64,000 nt of DNA, taken from Sialis fuliginosa (Eukaryota > Arthropoda > Insecta > Megaloptera > Sialidae). The stretch lies in assembly GCA_961205875.1 (NCBI GenBank), contig OY540822.1, positions 11,844,501 through 11,908,500 on the forward strand, in the 5' to 3' direction. Under the pieces are notes generated by a model, which worked only from the letters and a program-made list of their open reading frames with translations, did no database searches and was not told the DNA's origin. The stretch's first letter is position 1. Every line of letters starts with the position of its first letter. The translations under genes were made by a program, and so were the position numbers. Shown here piece after piece: positions 35,909-49,020 of the stretch.

Positions 35909-38900
35909 TCAGTCGAGGAAGCCAGTATTGACAAGTTTCTCTAAGAAGAACTTGACGTCTCCAAGCTCGGAGTCTTTGATGCCAAGTGACTTAAGCATAC
36001 CCAAGTCACCGTTCTCGACTGCCATGAAAACGGAGCGCAAGTGCTCCAAGTCGGATCTCATCAGATGGAGTGCGGCGCCAAAGTCTTCGATTGTCTGGGA
36101 TTCTAGGTTAAGTAATAATCATTGTTACCATCATCGAAATAAAAGTATTTAGATATATGATTTTTCTTCTTATTTTATTGATATTACAAATTTTAATTTG
36201 ATGCATTTTGTTAAAAGTATGTTTATTATATAGAAAAAGACGTGAAAAATTTTCATCTCAAACCGTTCTCGAAAGAAGGCCTCTTTTGAATTAATTTTAT
36301 TTGATGTATAATACTTCAAAATTTGGCAAAATATGTTTTGCTAAAAAATAAAAAAAAATATCGGTCCGAGACTACCCCGCCGGAGCATTTTAGAAATCTG
36401 GCAACTAAATTCGTGTAGTATTATAAATTCTTTTGATCAACTTATAATTTTCGTAGACTCATGGGGGGGGGGGGGGATTGATTACCTTGACCCCCTCCCC
36501 TATCTACGCCACTACCGTGGAAAATACGTATGGTAAGTTGGTAAGCCTACCTCAATAGAATTATAGCCTTGCTAAAGCAAGCTTCCATCCAGGGAAGGGG
36601 GTATTATTAGTTTAAGTGATGATATAACAAACATTTTTATAGGAACGGCATTTTCGATAGCGTTGATAAAAACGATGTTCGTTGGTATACATTTATGCGA
36701 TAAGTGTATGTCAATATACAGGCTGTTTAAAATTTCAAATTAATCACTTTTGACAAAACTTATTTCAAGTAAGTTAAATAAAATGAAATAATATATCTTG
36801 AAAACAAAAAAGGCATTGTCATGCAAAATATTAGACAAAATTGTTCTTTGCGGCGGAGATTGAATCCCTGTTTTAATTTATATTTACCCCCAGCTTCGCC
36901 ACAGGAGATTGTCCTAAATAAGAATAGTTTATTCGGAAAATTAGTTTTACCTAAATTTTGATTTTGTGGCTTAATTTTTTCCTTACATATGACTTCTTAT
37001 ATTACAATATGATTAATATTGCTCAGTAAAATAATGTTTAGTATGGTAATTCGATAACTTAAAGTAAGTTATATACAAGCGACAAATAATTAAATGAAAC
37101 GAATTTGAAACAATTTATTATCGTCACTTTAAGTTACTTTGCAGCAACCCTGTATAAATGAATATAAAAATATCGGTAAACATTTTTTAATAATACTATT
37201 TTGATACGTCCGCCGATAGGCGATTAGTATATAACAAATTCAGAGCACGACTCGTCGGCGATAGGTGATTGAAAATTGATTTTACAATATTTACCTGATA
37301 AAGCTATGGCAACCTTTTCTGAGCCGCCTAGAGGTGCAAGGGCGTCCCTGGCTTTACTACCGAATAGTTTTTCTAAATAGTTTGGTCCATGACTTGCTAA
37401 TAACGATTGCAGAAAGCTGGCTGTCTCTTCTACAGGTGGTCTTTTAGCTGAAAATTATAACATGTTGTATGCAATGCATATCATTATATCGATGGTTTTA
37501 AATCATAACATGATAACTGACATTTTGTCCATTTTCTGATAAATACGTATTCCGATTTAATTTTGCGTGTTCTTTCATATAGGTATAATGAGGTACTGGC
37601 ACCAGCCTTGGACAATACCGCAGTATTGGACACTTGTTTAAAATCATAATTTATAGACACAAAACTCTAAAACAGCTCAATTTGATGACAATTGGTCAAT
37701 GGGTGTCAAAATGGTGGAGACTTAAACCAATTATTAGTGTAATTTATTTATTAATTATTATATATCTGCTTTACATTATTTCAAATTTTTCGATTCTTTG
37801 TTTTATAACTTTTGTTTCGTAGTACTTATCATTTTGTAATCATCAGTAAGTGTCAATCACTTGGTGCCTATTATTGAGATTATTTTGTATATTTCTGGAG
37901 AAAAAACATAAATGAAATAAGAGACTATAATTAAAAAAAACTGTGCCAATGGGTGTCAAAATGGTGGACATTTAAACTAATTATTAGAGTTATCTATTTA
38001 TTAATTGTTATATTATATTATCAGAGCATCTGCTTTATATTGATTCAAATTTTAAAATTCTGTATTTTAATTTAATTAATTTAAAATTGGTACATATCAA
38101 ATTTTAAAATGGTTTCCTGATAAATCATATTTTTCAGTTGTCATGCTATGACTTGAAATCATTTGAATAATTGTGAAATGAGTTAATTAATCATGTTATA
38201 AACTTGGATTGGTATATTATTCGTAATGTAGTCTATCGATCTGTATTAATTGTAACATTATTGTAAAAGTACTGAAATTTCAAACTATATCGATTAATTC
38301 ATATTTTATTAGTCACATAATAGACCTTTTAGTACAGTACAAAAAAACACTGTTTTTTTCGAGTTTACAATATTGGCAGCGGAACATTTTTAAATCACGA
38401 GGGGAACACAATTTGATAACCAAAATATGGATTGTTTTTTAATGTTAAATGAACAATTTGCTATTTGGCAGTTTACAACAGGGGGATATTATGCCTCCCC
38501 CTGTTTTGCCGCCACTGCTTCTAATCATTTAGATCTTAATTCACAGATTATTGTGTTTGGAATGAATTTAAATTTTGGTTATACACCACACGGAAAAAAA
38601 TTGAGTCGATTTTTTACTAAAAATTACAGTCATTCAAATGATTTATTCAACTAATTATTCTTATGTTGACATATACAAATTATTTTATTTCAATTGTAAT
38701 TACATTTTTCTATTTTTTATTAAAAGACAATACAATAAATACTACGATTGTGTAGAATTAATTATATTAAAAGTATTTTTTTTATTGGTATAATAATAAT
38801 AAACTACACCAATAATATAGATTTCAATCCAGCCCGCCAAAAATTACTATTGATATTGTGATTTTAGTAACATTTATAAAAATAAATGCAATTTAAGTTT

Positions 38901-41900
38901 CGTCAGTAACCAAACAAATGGTAAGTTACAATAGATTTCAAATTTATATTAAAATATACATATATGTATTTGGTTTCAGATCGATCCCACACCACCAGTG
39001 AAGAGAGAGAGTGTGGTGTGTGTGTGAGAGACAGAGATATGTCCATACTGTCCGTTGCCGAATAAAGATAGATAGACAGACTTATCTCAACAAATGTTTT
39101 TTTATATAGGTACAATACGTTTAATATGGAAGAAATACAAAATTGACTTTGGTAATTAAATTGATTTAATAAAGAGGTATATACTTGTTTTATTAGAAAT
39201 ATGAGTTAATGAAAAACATCAATCCCAAAAAGGGGCCAAGACTGGTGCTAGTACCTTAGAAACTTATATTAATTCAAAGTAGTTAAACAATTTTAATAAA
39301 TAATTCAACATTTTTATTTCGTTTATTAAAATTTAAAAGGTGAATAGATTATATGTAATAGAAACTGAATCAAAGAAAAAATTGCAAATGAATTAAGGAA
39401 ATGTTAATTAAATGGTAATGTAATGAATATAATATTTTGATTGAGCGAACTCTGTACATGTATAATTTCTATAAAATTTATGCGAGGACAATTTAAGTTA
39501 GCTCGGAGATATATATGAAGGAATTCCAAGAGAAATTACAGGTAGGAATATGTATATGGAGATTATAACATTACAAATTAATTAAAGTTTGAGTGAAATA
39601 ATATATTTTCTACCTCAAGGCAAATATTACATTGTTCAATTGAGTGAAAAATAAAATTATGTGTAACGTTTATGTCTACATCGTTTTCCTTACGCTAAAC
39701 GGTTGTACTTGTGGGATTTTTGAATATAAATAACTCATTGCAGAGTTACATATTTTTTTTAATTATACGACTTGGAGTATCACGTGAATTTGAATCTACA
39801 TTTTCACGAGATAATTTTCATTTGAATAAACTATAGGGGAGATACGTAATGAAACAATGTTTGTTCTATCGAAACTATCCGACCGAATGAATTCAAATTT
39901 TGTTGTTAGTATTACTAAACTTCATTAACTACACCATTAAGATGGCAATTATCTAGTGCCCTGTAACCTGTAAGAACTAAAAAAATAAATATTTTTGTAA
40001 AAGATTATTTCAATTATTGTATTTTTGACGTTTAATAGTCGAACATTAATGGTTAGTTACTTTTTTAGTTTGTCAAATAATTTTAACAGATTTAAAATAG
40101 CAACGTTGATTGTAAAAAATAAATAATGTGGTCTGGCTAAAATGTCTTAAATGCGATAAATAGACTCAAATTAAATAACTACAGAACTTATTTTTCAATA
40201 AAAGTAACAATTAGACAGAAAACAAATACTAGATTAAAAATGTTTATAGATCATAAAATATCTACATACATATAATTAAAATTTTAATAATATTTGTAGT
40301 TATAATAAAAATGCGTCAATCTCAAATGTCCGTTTTATTGCCAATCTCCCCTATTACATACGTATGCACAATTTACAATATATATTTCAATTTAGTCAAA
40401 TACCCTATTACAATAATCAACTTCACGTAATGTTAAGTTAGGTTAGGTTAGGATGTATCATATATTCTATTCTCAAATAGGGTCAAAAATAAAAAATGCG
40501 TCAATCTCAAATGTCCGTTTTATTGCCAATCTCCCCTATTACATACGTATGCACAATTTACAATATATATTTCAATTTAGTCAAATACCCTATTACAATA
40601 ATCAACTTCACGTAGTGTTAAGTTAGGTTAGGTTAGGATGTATCATATATTCTATTCTCAAATAGGGTCAAAAGGGAGGGGGGGGGGTCGTCTTTTCCCA
40701 GGGGTGCAGAGTTGACAAATATATTTATGCTAGGTTGGTTCGACAATACAGTATGCTCAAAAACAATAAAATCGCGAAAAATACGAAAAACAGAATTTAT
40801 TCGTAAAAGTAAGATCATTTTTTAGAAAAGTATACGTCATTAGAGAACTGAAAGTGGCACTAAAATATAATATATGCACGATTTTGAAAAATCGGCTACA
40901 TTAAGTAAATTTCACGCAGATTGACAAAGTTCCCAACTCATTTTAAATATTCATTTGTAATCAATAAAAGATTTTAAAACTTTTCTAACAAACTCTTTAC
41001 TACAAATAGCTACTACAAGATTTATAGTATTTTGTTGACTTACAGTAGGTAGGTATCTACCCGTCGTATACTATTTAATGTAGTGCCCGCATCTATTATT
41101 TATACTGAACCATAGACTGAACCGTCTCGTTATGTCGCTTCGTACTAATTATTAATTGTATTCAAACTTTGTTATTTTCTACATATTAACCAATTATAAA
41201 CATAAGACCGGGTTTAACGCCTCCATATGTTATATTTCGCACATATATAAATTATGAAACAATTTTATTAGATTTTTAATTCGACCTTTTATTAAAATTG
41301 ACCCAAAAATAAGAACACTGGGTTAAATGTTAAATTGAACAAAACCAAGGTACTATTAAATACGTATCTTTGTATTAAATCAATTTAATTACCGGATTTT
41401 TTAAAATTACTTAGTACTCCACTAATGAATAAAGTAAAACCAGTAATGGGTCTCCAGTGTTAGATTGTTACAAAATGATAAGTACTACGACACAAAAGTA
41501 GTAAAATAAAGGATCGTAAAATTTGAAACAATGTAAAGCAGATGCTATGATAATATAATAATTAATTAATAGATTACACTATTAGTTTAAATGTCTCCCA
41601 TTTTACACCCATAATTAAACAAGTGTCCAACACTGGGGTATTTTCCAAGACTCGTTCCAGTATCTTATGTATACATAAACTGTTCAGAGTTCTATAGGAT
41701 GATAAAACGATGTTTGTACATTTTTTTATTAGAATCAGTATTTTTTTGAGCTTAATTAATTTTTATTATAAGAATTTTCTTTGAATTTAGTTAAAACAGT
41801 TATTTTATAGTAAAATAATCGTAGAAATGTAACATATATGTTACATTTTTTAGTTAAATTTTAACTGGCTATACGAGAAATACTTTATTATGTTTTACTC

Positions 41901-44900
41901 GTTTTTACAAAGAAAAATTGTGACGTGAAAATGTATTTAATTATCTACACTTATATATATAACTCTGTCTCTGTTTGTTATCTTTTCTTGATGAAATTTG
42001 GCAAAGAGATAGCTCAGATCCTGAGGAAGGGCTTAGGATACTTTGTATCCCGAAAAATTTATTAGATAAAAAAAATACAAATTAGTTGCTTATAAATGTT
42101 TAATATAAGTTTCTGAAATTTTCCTTCTTTTTAATTTATTTTATAAATATAACTATTCCAGAACAGAGTATACTTTTCTTATATGGCACTTTATAAACAT
42201 GGATTTTAATTAATTACATTCCGAAGCTGCACTGTATATTTATACATTCGAAGTAAAAACTTAATTAAAGTTTCGATATCTTAAAGAAAATATAAAGTTA
42301 ATACATAGTGTTCAGAAATGATGACTGAATTGTAAAAAACAGTCTTGCTACGTGCTAAGATCACATAATATCGGCAATGAGCAAAAAGAAACGTTACCGA
42401 ACCCTGTATTGCATTCCTGAGAAGTAGAATCCTTTTGTGAAAGGATATAAGCCCTAATGTATACGTATATCTCTTGAACCCTATTTTACTGTTATATTGG
42501 AAGGTAATGGCCAGTGTCCTTTATTTTATTTTAGATTCCATGAATGAATGTAAAAAAATAAGGAACATTTGTATAAATTTAATTCTTCCAAATTTTAAAG
42601 ATTTTTTTATTTTGAATAATATATGTACATTTATTGAAACTGAACCAAAAAAAATCACGAAAAGATCTAATTTTTTTTTAAAGTTTGCGTCATTTTTTTT
42701 GATTATTTGAAAATAAAATTTTAACTATTTTGATCCCTCTTTATCATAGAAAACGCTACTCGGTATTCGAAAGCTACAATTAGAGCCTGAAAAATTTTAA
42801 TCCATGCAATTTCTGATCCACTTCACGCGGAACGTCCCATATATGAATTTTTTTATTATAAGACATTTCTCTGCGAATTATTATTCTGGACACTTTTATT
42901 TTTTGACTAATCGTCTTATCTCCCACTAGATTGCTTATTCCATCTTTCAGCCGCACATATTTTATAAAAGAAAAAGAAAAGGGTAGATTCGTTTTTGTCA
43001 GGGATGTGTCTACGCGTGTAGAAAACACATAGACTATAACAAAACGTTCAAATTATGACTACTTTATTTTTAAAATATCATGTTTACTTTCTTATAATTC
43101 ATTTAAATAAATTATTAATTTTTTTTTTATTAATTCTCATGAACACAAGTACATCTTTATTAAATCAATTTAATTATCAAAGTCTGCAAATATAGTTTAT
43201 TTTTTAAATTATAGCCTTTTATTTTGTTTATGTTTTCTCTAGTAATGGACACTTGCTAATGATTATAAAATGGTGAGTACTGATACACAAAAGTTATTAA
43301 AAAAAGAATCATAAAATTTGAAACAATGTAAAGTAGTTTCTATGATAATATAATAATTAATAAATAGAATACACTATCAATTAGTTTACATGTCCAGCAT
43401 TTTGACATCCATTGGCCGATTGTCATCAAATTAAGCTGTTTTATTGTTAAGTTTCTATAGATTATGATTCTGTAATGGAAGTAATAAAAAATTTACAAGT
43501 ATTTTTAATTTAGTACATTAAATTAAACAAGAGTCCAATACTGGGGTATTATCCAAGACTGGTGTTAGTACTTTACTTATTGTAATTATTTTCATCAACA
43601 TGTCTGTGTGTCTGGCGGTTTGTCTGTAGACGACAAAATATAGAAAAATTAAATTTTATATTCGGTTGGGAAGAAAATTTCCTATTTTTGAAAATAGTGT
43701 AAATTGGAAAAGTTGTTAATATTATCTTTATAATTTTGTTTGTTATTACGCATTAAAAAATAAGGAAATAATCTATTAAATTTAAAATGGTTCATACAAG
43801 AAACAATGTTTTTTTTTACATAAAAAATAAATAACGTTATGTTTTTAAATATAATTTTTTATCCACATTATCTCTACAATCATGATATGACGTATAAGAA
43901 GGTTCCATGGCAATCTTATTATATTTGTATTTTTAAATGGAGATATTACTTTATGATCAGTTTGTATAGATAAGTAATTATTGATTTCTGAATATAAGTA
44001 ATTTTAGCCAACGTTTTGTTATGAAAATGACAAGTAGATTTTTTTAAATTCAAAATATAAAGTAAAGTAGATTGAAGGTAAATAAGGTGTTTTTTATTTA
44101 TTTTTATTTTATCTTTTAAACGTAAAAAGGTCGATAACTGATACTGAAAAGCAAATAAATACGATTGACTTTTTTATCTGCGTAAAGGATTGAGAATCTG
44201 AATCTGTGATGATTTTACGCCATTTTGAACTGGCAAAGCGATTTTGTTTTAAAAAGATATACAAACATTACTTTACAATTTAAACGAAATCCTATATTTT
44301 CAGACTTTCAGTCTGGAGCTTATAACAAAGAAAAAATCTACAGATTTGTATTTATTTAGCGAATGAAATCAAATAAAATTTCAGTACGAGTATACAGGCT
44401 GGGACATTTAAAGTGACAGATTTTTATCTCAGAACCTTAGATTAGGAAAGACTATGGATACATAACAACCAATGCTAGTCCGTATATGAAGGTGTTACCA
44501 AAATTTGTCGGTGCGCGGCCATCTTTTTTTAATTGTCAAAATCGCATATTATCCTAGAGACGTTGAAAATTTATAATATGCAAATATACTTTAAATTACA
44601 ATTGAATTTAGTATGTATGAGAGATGATAGTTCCAAATAGACATTTCTCTGTTAATCAATTATCACTGAAATACTTTTAAAGACAATATAAAACATTTAT
44701 TATTAATTAATTTTATAATTCAATGACTCGTGGAGCGATTTTTCGTGGTGCGATATGGTAACAACGCTAGGTAATGTGTTGTTTGTCCTTTATCTTTCCT
44801 TTTCTAAGCTCAAAACCATCGCATACAGGTAGTTCTCGACTTACGCGAATTTATACTTATGCGATTTGAAATAAAGTGTTTTTTTTTTTTTAATAGGAAT

Positions 44901-45616
44901 TTTATCGTATTCTACGTGAAAAAAAACACGAATCTATCTTTGAAAACGTTTTTTTGAACAACCTAAACTTTACAAGATATAAGGTTTTATCATTTTTTTA
45001 AATTATACTATACTTATATCCGGTATTATAAAGGAGCTCGCAAAATTTGCTAGCTTACAAGCACTCTCAAATGGGGTATTAATTCTGTACTAGTATCTAT
45101 GGAATTTAGAGCAGTGATACTTCAACTAATTGTAACACAGTTGGCATCTCTGACCGTACAAAATAATTTTCATAATATCACCACTGTTTTAATACCGCCG
45201 GTGTTTACCATCAACGTGTGCACAAAACTTGTCATATAAGTTTGATATCTCATTTGAGAGTGCTTGCAAGCTAACAAATTTGCGAGCTCCTTTATAATAC
45301 CGGACATTACATAAAATATATTTTAAAAACTTTTCGTCAGGATAAAGGGGGTCACCTTATATTTACAGACAATTACAAGGGGGAGAGGATGTTAAAAATT
45401 TACTAACCTAACGATCCCTTAATATTAAAAAAAAATCAGACAATTTTTTTAATTTTAAAATATTTAATTTAAAATTTAACTTACCTGCGGTACATAATCG
45501 AGAGTCTTCGTCATAGCTATCAGGACAGTCGGGTGCTCCGTCGCAAAGATATTGAATGGATATGCAGTTTCCGTCGCCGGGACATTTAAATGGCTGATAG
45601 GGGTGGCAAGCGTCAT
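35909..45616 (-). CDS. Prohormone-4-like (IDLSRF-type) precursor, C-terminal part
   Basis: Three in-phase exons on the minus strand: 45485-45616, 37295-37447 and 35909-36102. They encode the last 159 residues. The first is an LDL-receptor class A domain with all six cysteines (ACHPYQPFKCPGDGNC..., ...LCDGAPDCPDSYDEDSRLC). The second has KRPPVEETASFLQSLLASHG, with a dibasic KR at the junction. The third has ESQTIEDFGAALHLMRSDLE and ends LEKLVNTGFLD. This matches, from memory, the conserved C-terminal half of honey-bee prohormone-4, a secreted brain neuropeptide precursor. The signal peptide and IDLSRF-type peptide should be in an upstream exon that I could not find within 45617-64000, so the gene is probably cut by the window edge. 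The 8-kb intron 37448-45484 is filled with MITEs. Last-exon plus-strand frames are shadows. Confidence 0.9.
36103..37294 (-). other. Intron of the prohormone-4-like gene
   Basis: No exon seen. It includes a G13 homopolymer at about 36464-36476. Near the exon (about 37207-37271) two diverged direct repeats CGCCGATAGGCGATT / GTCGGCGATAGGTGATT are separated by about 45 bases. Confidence 0.6.
37591..39256. mobile_element. 'AGGTACTGGCACC' MITE, copy B, interrupted
   Basis: Left terminus AGGTACTGGCACCAGCCTTGG at 37591; right terminus GACTGGTGCTAGTACCT at 39256. The segment GTGTCAAAATGGTGGA..CTTAAAC occurs twice (about 37705 and 37957), so the left part is partly duplicated. About 1 kb of unrelated sequence (about 38080-39130) separates the halves. 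Two adjacent partial copies are also possible. Confidence 0.6.
40306..40673. repeat. 185-bp tandem duplication carrying (TTAGG)3
   Basis: Units 40306-40488 and 40491-40673 are essentially identical, from ATGCGTCAATCTCAAATGTC to CTCAAATAGGGTCAAAA. I noticed one substitution (CACGTAATG / CACGTAGTG). Each carries three perfect TTAGG units (40438-40452 and 40623-40637). Confidence 0.9.
41348..41665. mobile_element. 'AGGTACTGGCACC' MITE, copy C, left end deleted
   Basis: Only AGGTACT remains of the left terminus before internal family sequence (TTTGTATTAAATCAATTTAATTACC). The right terminus CCAAGACTCGTTCCAGTATCT|TA is retained. Confidence 0.7.
43147..43573. mobile_element. 'AGGTACTGGCACC' MITE, copy D, left end missing
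   Basis: Starts in family-internal sequence (CAAGTACATCTTTATTAAATCAATT) and ends with CCAAGACTGGTGTTAGTACTT|TA. Confidence 0.7.
44570..44800 (-). repeat. Dispersed repeat, inverted relative to 480-760
   Basis: Reverse complement of the 480-760 segment: GATGATAGTTCCAAATAGACATTTCTCTGTTAA, CACTGAAATACTTTTAAAGACAATATAAAA and CGATATGGTAACAACGCTAGG. Probably transposon-derived; termini not defined. Confidence 0.75.
45019..45304. mobile_element. MITE with ~55-bp inverted repeats (CCGGTATTATAAAGGAGC)
   Basis: Left TCCGGTATTATAAAGGAGCT, CGCAAAATTTGCTAGCTTAC, AAGCACTCTCAAATG. Right arm is the near-perfect complement ending GAGCTCCTTTATAATACCGGA. It is 180 bases from the LDLa exon. Confidence 0.85.
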
Positions 45617-46671
45617 CTGTAGGGAATACTATCAATAAAAATTATTGGAAAGGGTAATAAAGAGAAAATTAAAGAAGAAATAGCATAAATTATACATTTA
45701 ATTAATCTAAAATATGGCAAATATCTCGAGTAACATAGAGATTAGAGATACTCTAGTAAAAGTTATTACAACCTTGTTATTTTTAGCCAAAATTTATTTA
45801 TGTATTATTTTTTACAAATTGAAATTAATATGAAATATATTTAATAATATTGTTTGATAAATTTGGCTACTACAAATTGCAGAAATCGATTTGGGTTGTC
45901 ATAACTCTTACTATGAGTAACTCTACGGTAATGCAGCTGGGCATTATTAAAATGAATCAATACTTATATTGTATAAATCTATGAAGATTTTTTGAATCTA
46001 TACGTTGTTTTATAGGCATATACAACGTTCTATATATCTGTTTGTTTGTTCAGTTTTACACAAAAACTACTGAACCGATTTTGATGGGACTTTCACTGTT
46101 AGAAAGTCTAAAATCTCATAATATAATTAATTTTTTCTAATAAAATTTTATAGAAATGAAAATCAACTCAACCAAAACATTATATTGAATAATTAGGACA
46201 GAAAGGTATTAAACAAAGGTTATATGTATATTTGTACAAAATAAAATGGATTTGGCTCAGAAGCCGCGCAGAATTCATAGTTAAAGATTAAAAATAGAAC
46301 TTAATCTCTAGACTACGAACAGTTTTTAAATAACTTCGTCAGGACGTATGCACAGTATTAAGATTTATGTAAAATATGTAGTTGTAATACGTGAAACAAA
46401 GGCAATATGGGGTACATTTCAATGTAAAAAGCTTGAAACTTATGTTTTTCCTTGTTGCTACACTATGAGGATTAGAATTTATAAGAAAGCATATAAAAGA
46501 TAATTTCAATTGTTTCTTATTTTATATCTAATTTTGTTGAATGCTCTTTAAATTTTTGTAGGTTAATTATTACTGTACTGAATAAAATATAAATAATTTC
46601 AATTTTTGTAAATGATTAAATTTCAAATATTATTAATAAAAATCCGGTTTAAGTATAAAGCAATGTCGCGC

Positions 46672-46893
46672 CAGTGGCGTACCGTAAGTTTCTGCAAATA
46701 GAAAATATGCCGCCCCCTCTTGCAATAAATATAAAATTAAATACTTTTTTGCCACTGGAAATTTACAATTTTACGCCTTTCTAGTAATTTTTTTTTGTTA
46801 CTACCTCAAATTTGCCGTCCCCAATCCACAATTTTGCCGCCCTTAACAAACTGCTGCCTAGGGCAAATGCCCCCCTCCCTCGGTACACTACTG
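46672..46893. mobile_element. hAT-type MITE with 8-bp target duplication
   Basis: Termini CAGTGGCGTACCG and CGGTACACTACTG are inverted. Flanks TGTCGCGC (left) and TGTCGTGC (right) agree at 7 of 8 positions, an 8-bp duplication diagnostic of hAT elements. 222 bp, non-coding. Confidence 0.85.
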
Positions 46894-47344
46894 TGTCGTG
46901 CCCTAGTTTTGTTGAACTATTATAATTGATACAATGACTAAAGAATCGTTAACAATTGTAAACAAATACTGATTGTACAGCGTAGAAAACAAATTAAATA
47001 TTTGCTGTAGCGTTGCTAGAATAGAAAACAATTTAGTTAGATTTCCATTTGTGTCTTTAATGAGATAATTTTAAATAAACAATTTAAATACCGCTTAGGT
47101 CGGAAGCGTGTTAATTAAAAATGAACTGTTCGCAAACAGTTTACCGTGCAAATAGTTCTGTATGGTAAAACATACATGAATTTCACACCTGGGCCGCAGT
47201 GTGTGGTAAGGTTAAACCGCTAACACCTCACAGTTAGCCAAAGGAAAATTAACTTCGTGTAAAGTCTCACTTGCCATTTACTACATGTGAAAATTTTACT
47301 TTAAAATAATTTATTTTACTTTTTATATTTTTGGTAGGGAAACA

Positions 47345-47773
47345 CAGTAAGGTCTCTTTTTACGCGGTAGATACGTTCCACAGAAAATCGCGTATAAAAA
47401 ATCCCTGTAAAATTAAAGATATGTTACATAATTTTCTAAAACTGCATTAAACGAAATCATTCAATTCAAATAGGCCGAAATTCGTGTAAAATGTTTCTAA
47501 AAATTCACGAAAATAACACAAAAGAAAGTAGTTCCGATTGATTATTATTTATTTAATTTTTTTGAAAAGTAACAATTTTTATATTTACATAAGAATTATT
47601 GTCACTATCTGAAAATACAACTGAGCACCGTTTGTGAAATCTTGTTAAACGAAGATTTTAATAATAATAAAATGTTTACATATTTAAACTCCTTGAATTG
47701 TTAGCTTTCATTAGATACCCCACTCACCGAAACCGAGAACCTAATCAAATCCGCGTAAAACGAGACCCTACTG
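47345..47773. mobile_element. Tigger/pogo-like MITE
   Basis: Left CAGTAAGGTCTCTTTTTACGCGG; right CCGCGTAAAACGAGACCCTACTG: 23-bp inverted termini with two mismatches. 429 bp. TA follows the right end; the left flank is CA, so the TA duplication is not intact. The 4168 fragment is the same family. Confidence 0.85.
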
Positions 47774-49020
47774 TATATAGATTTGAATATTTTTATAATC
47801 GTTAAATTGCATTTAATTTTTTGAATATATTATTTAGTTTATGGCAAGGGGTTCAATTTTTTTTAAAATATTATTTTTGTTTTTTCATTTGAATAGGTAT
47901 ATATAGACAGATGGACGGATTGACAGAGTGAAACTATAAGGGTTCCTCGTTTTCTACAGAACCCTAAAAAGATTTATATTTTCGTTTTACTTTTTTCTGA
48001 ATTAATTGAGCAAGGTCTGCGTTTCATATACTCAAATATTGTTTGATTTCTCAAGCAAAAGAATCCGAAGCGATGCTGTAAAGATAACGACGTTGCCCCA
48101 CAATAAATAAAAATAAATAAAAAACTCTGTGGACAACGTCTTATATTATTTTCACTCCGCAGACCAGATGTTATATGTACATCTCATTAGTGAGAGTAAT
48201 CTTGCGTATAGTTAATTTGACTTGCACTTGTGAACACTAGCAAAACTAGCAATGACATTGGATAACACAAACTTAACAATTTAATTTAAACCTTAACCAA
48301 AGTTAAACCGGAAATGCAATTAGTACCGAAGTTACAAACCAGATTAAACAGATAATACAATTAGTTTAAATATTATTAAATAAGTCTCAGCACAATGTAT
48401 TTTATTTAAAAAAAATACGTAAGTGAGATGAGTGTTGCTAATTTTGTGATCTCGGGGTCTATGGGTCAATATTAGATAATCGGCCCAAATGGGTTCCTCA
48501 CGATTTTTAGTAAAATAAACTTCAATATATTTAATAATACTAGGTAGCCACTAACTTACATTTTCATTAAATAAAAGATTACATTTTTTCCCCTTAAAAG
48601 TGTTAAATGTCATTTTCTGTCCAGCTTTTATCTCGAACACGATTTTTCGATGGTATTACAATACTTCCATTTCTTTCAGAATATGGAATTGCATTAATAT
48701 TATGTATATACCACTGAGAGAAATGACTAAAATAATAAATATTTTTCAAGATACTGACTCGATTCAATTCGTTCACTGAAAAGATTGCTTCAAAAAGAAA
48801 GAGTAATACATGAATTACATATCTAATAACCTACATACACATAAAGAGAATTCATAAAAAAATGCAATCATGAAATTGTAATGTTTTATTTTTGTTTCTT
48901 TCTATCAAAGTGAAGCATCTATCCAATTCAGTGTATCAGTAAAGTCCTATTCCGTCTTGTATCTCTTTAAAGTAACTAATAAAAAAATTTATTCCGATCG
49001 TCATATATGTTGAAACTAAT

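Larger units (their letters stand above)
37448..45484 (-). other. 8-kb intron of the prohormone-4-like gene, transposon-rich
   Basis: Contains MITE copies at 37591-39256, 41348-41665 and 43147-43573, the 185-bp tandem duplication at 40306-40673 and the inverted repeat at 45019-45304. A repeat of the type CTCAGATCCTGAGGAAGG...ATACTTTGTATCCCG lies at about 41960-42060, and another dispersed piece at 44570-44800. No exon is recognised. Confidence 0.6.

Noticed and set aside
35778..36152. Plus-strand 124-codon frame
   Set aside because: Overlaps the last exon of the prohormone-4-like gene on the opposite strand, which matches a known family. It also begins inside a MITE arm.
46040..46110. Possible coding fragment around TTTGTTCAGTTTTACACAAAAACTACTGAACCGATTTTGATGG
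   Set aside because: This word type is the common 3' part of dispersed insect repeats (also near 5103 and 41960), not an exon.
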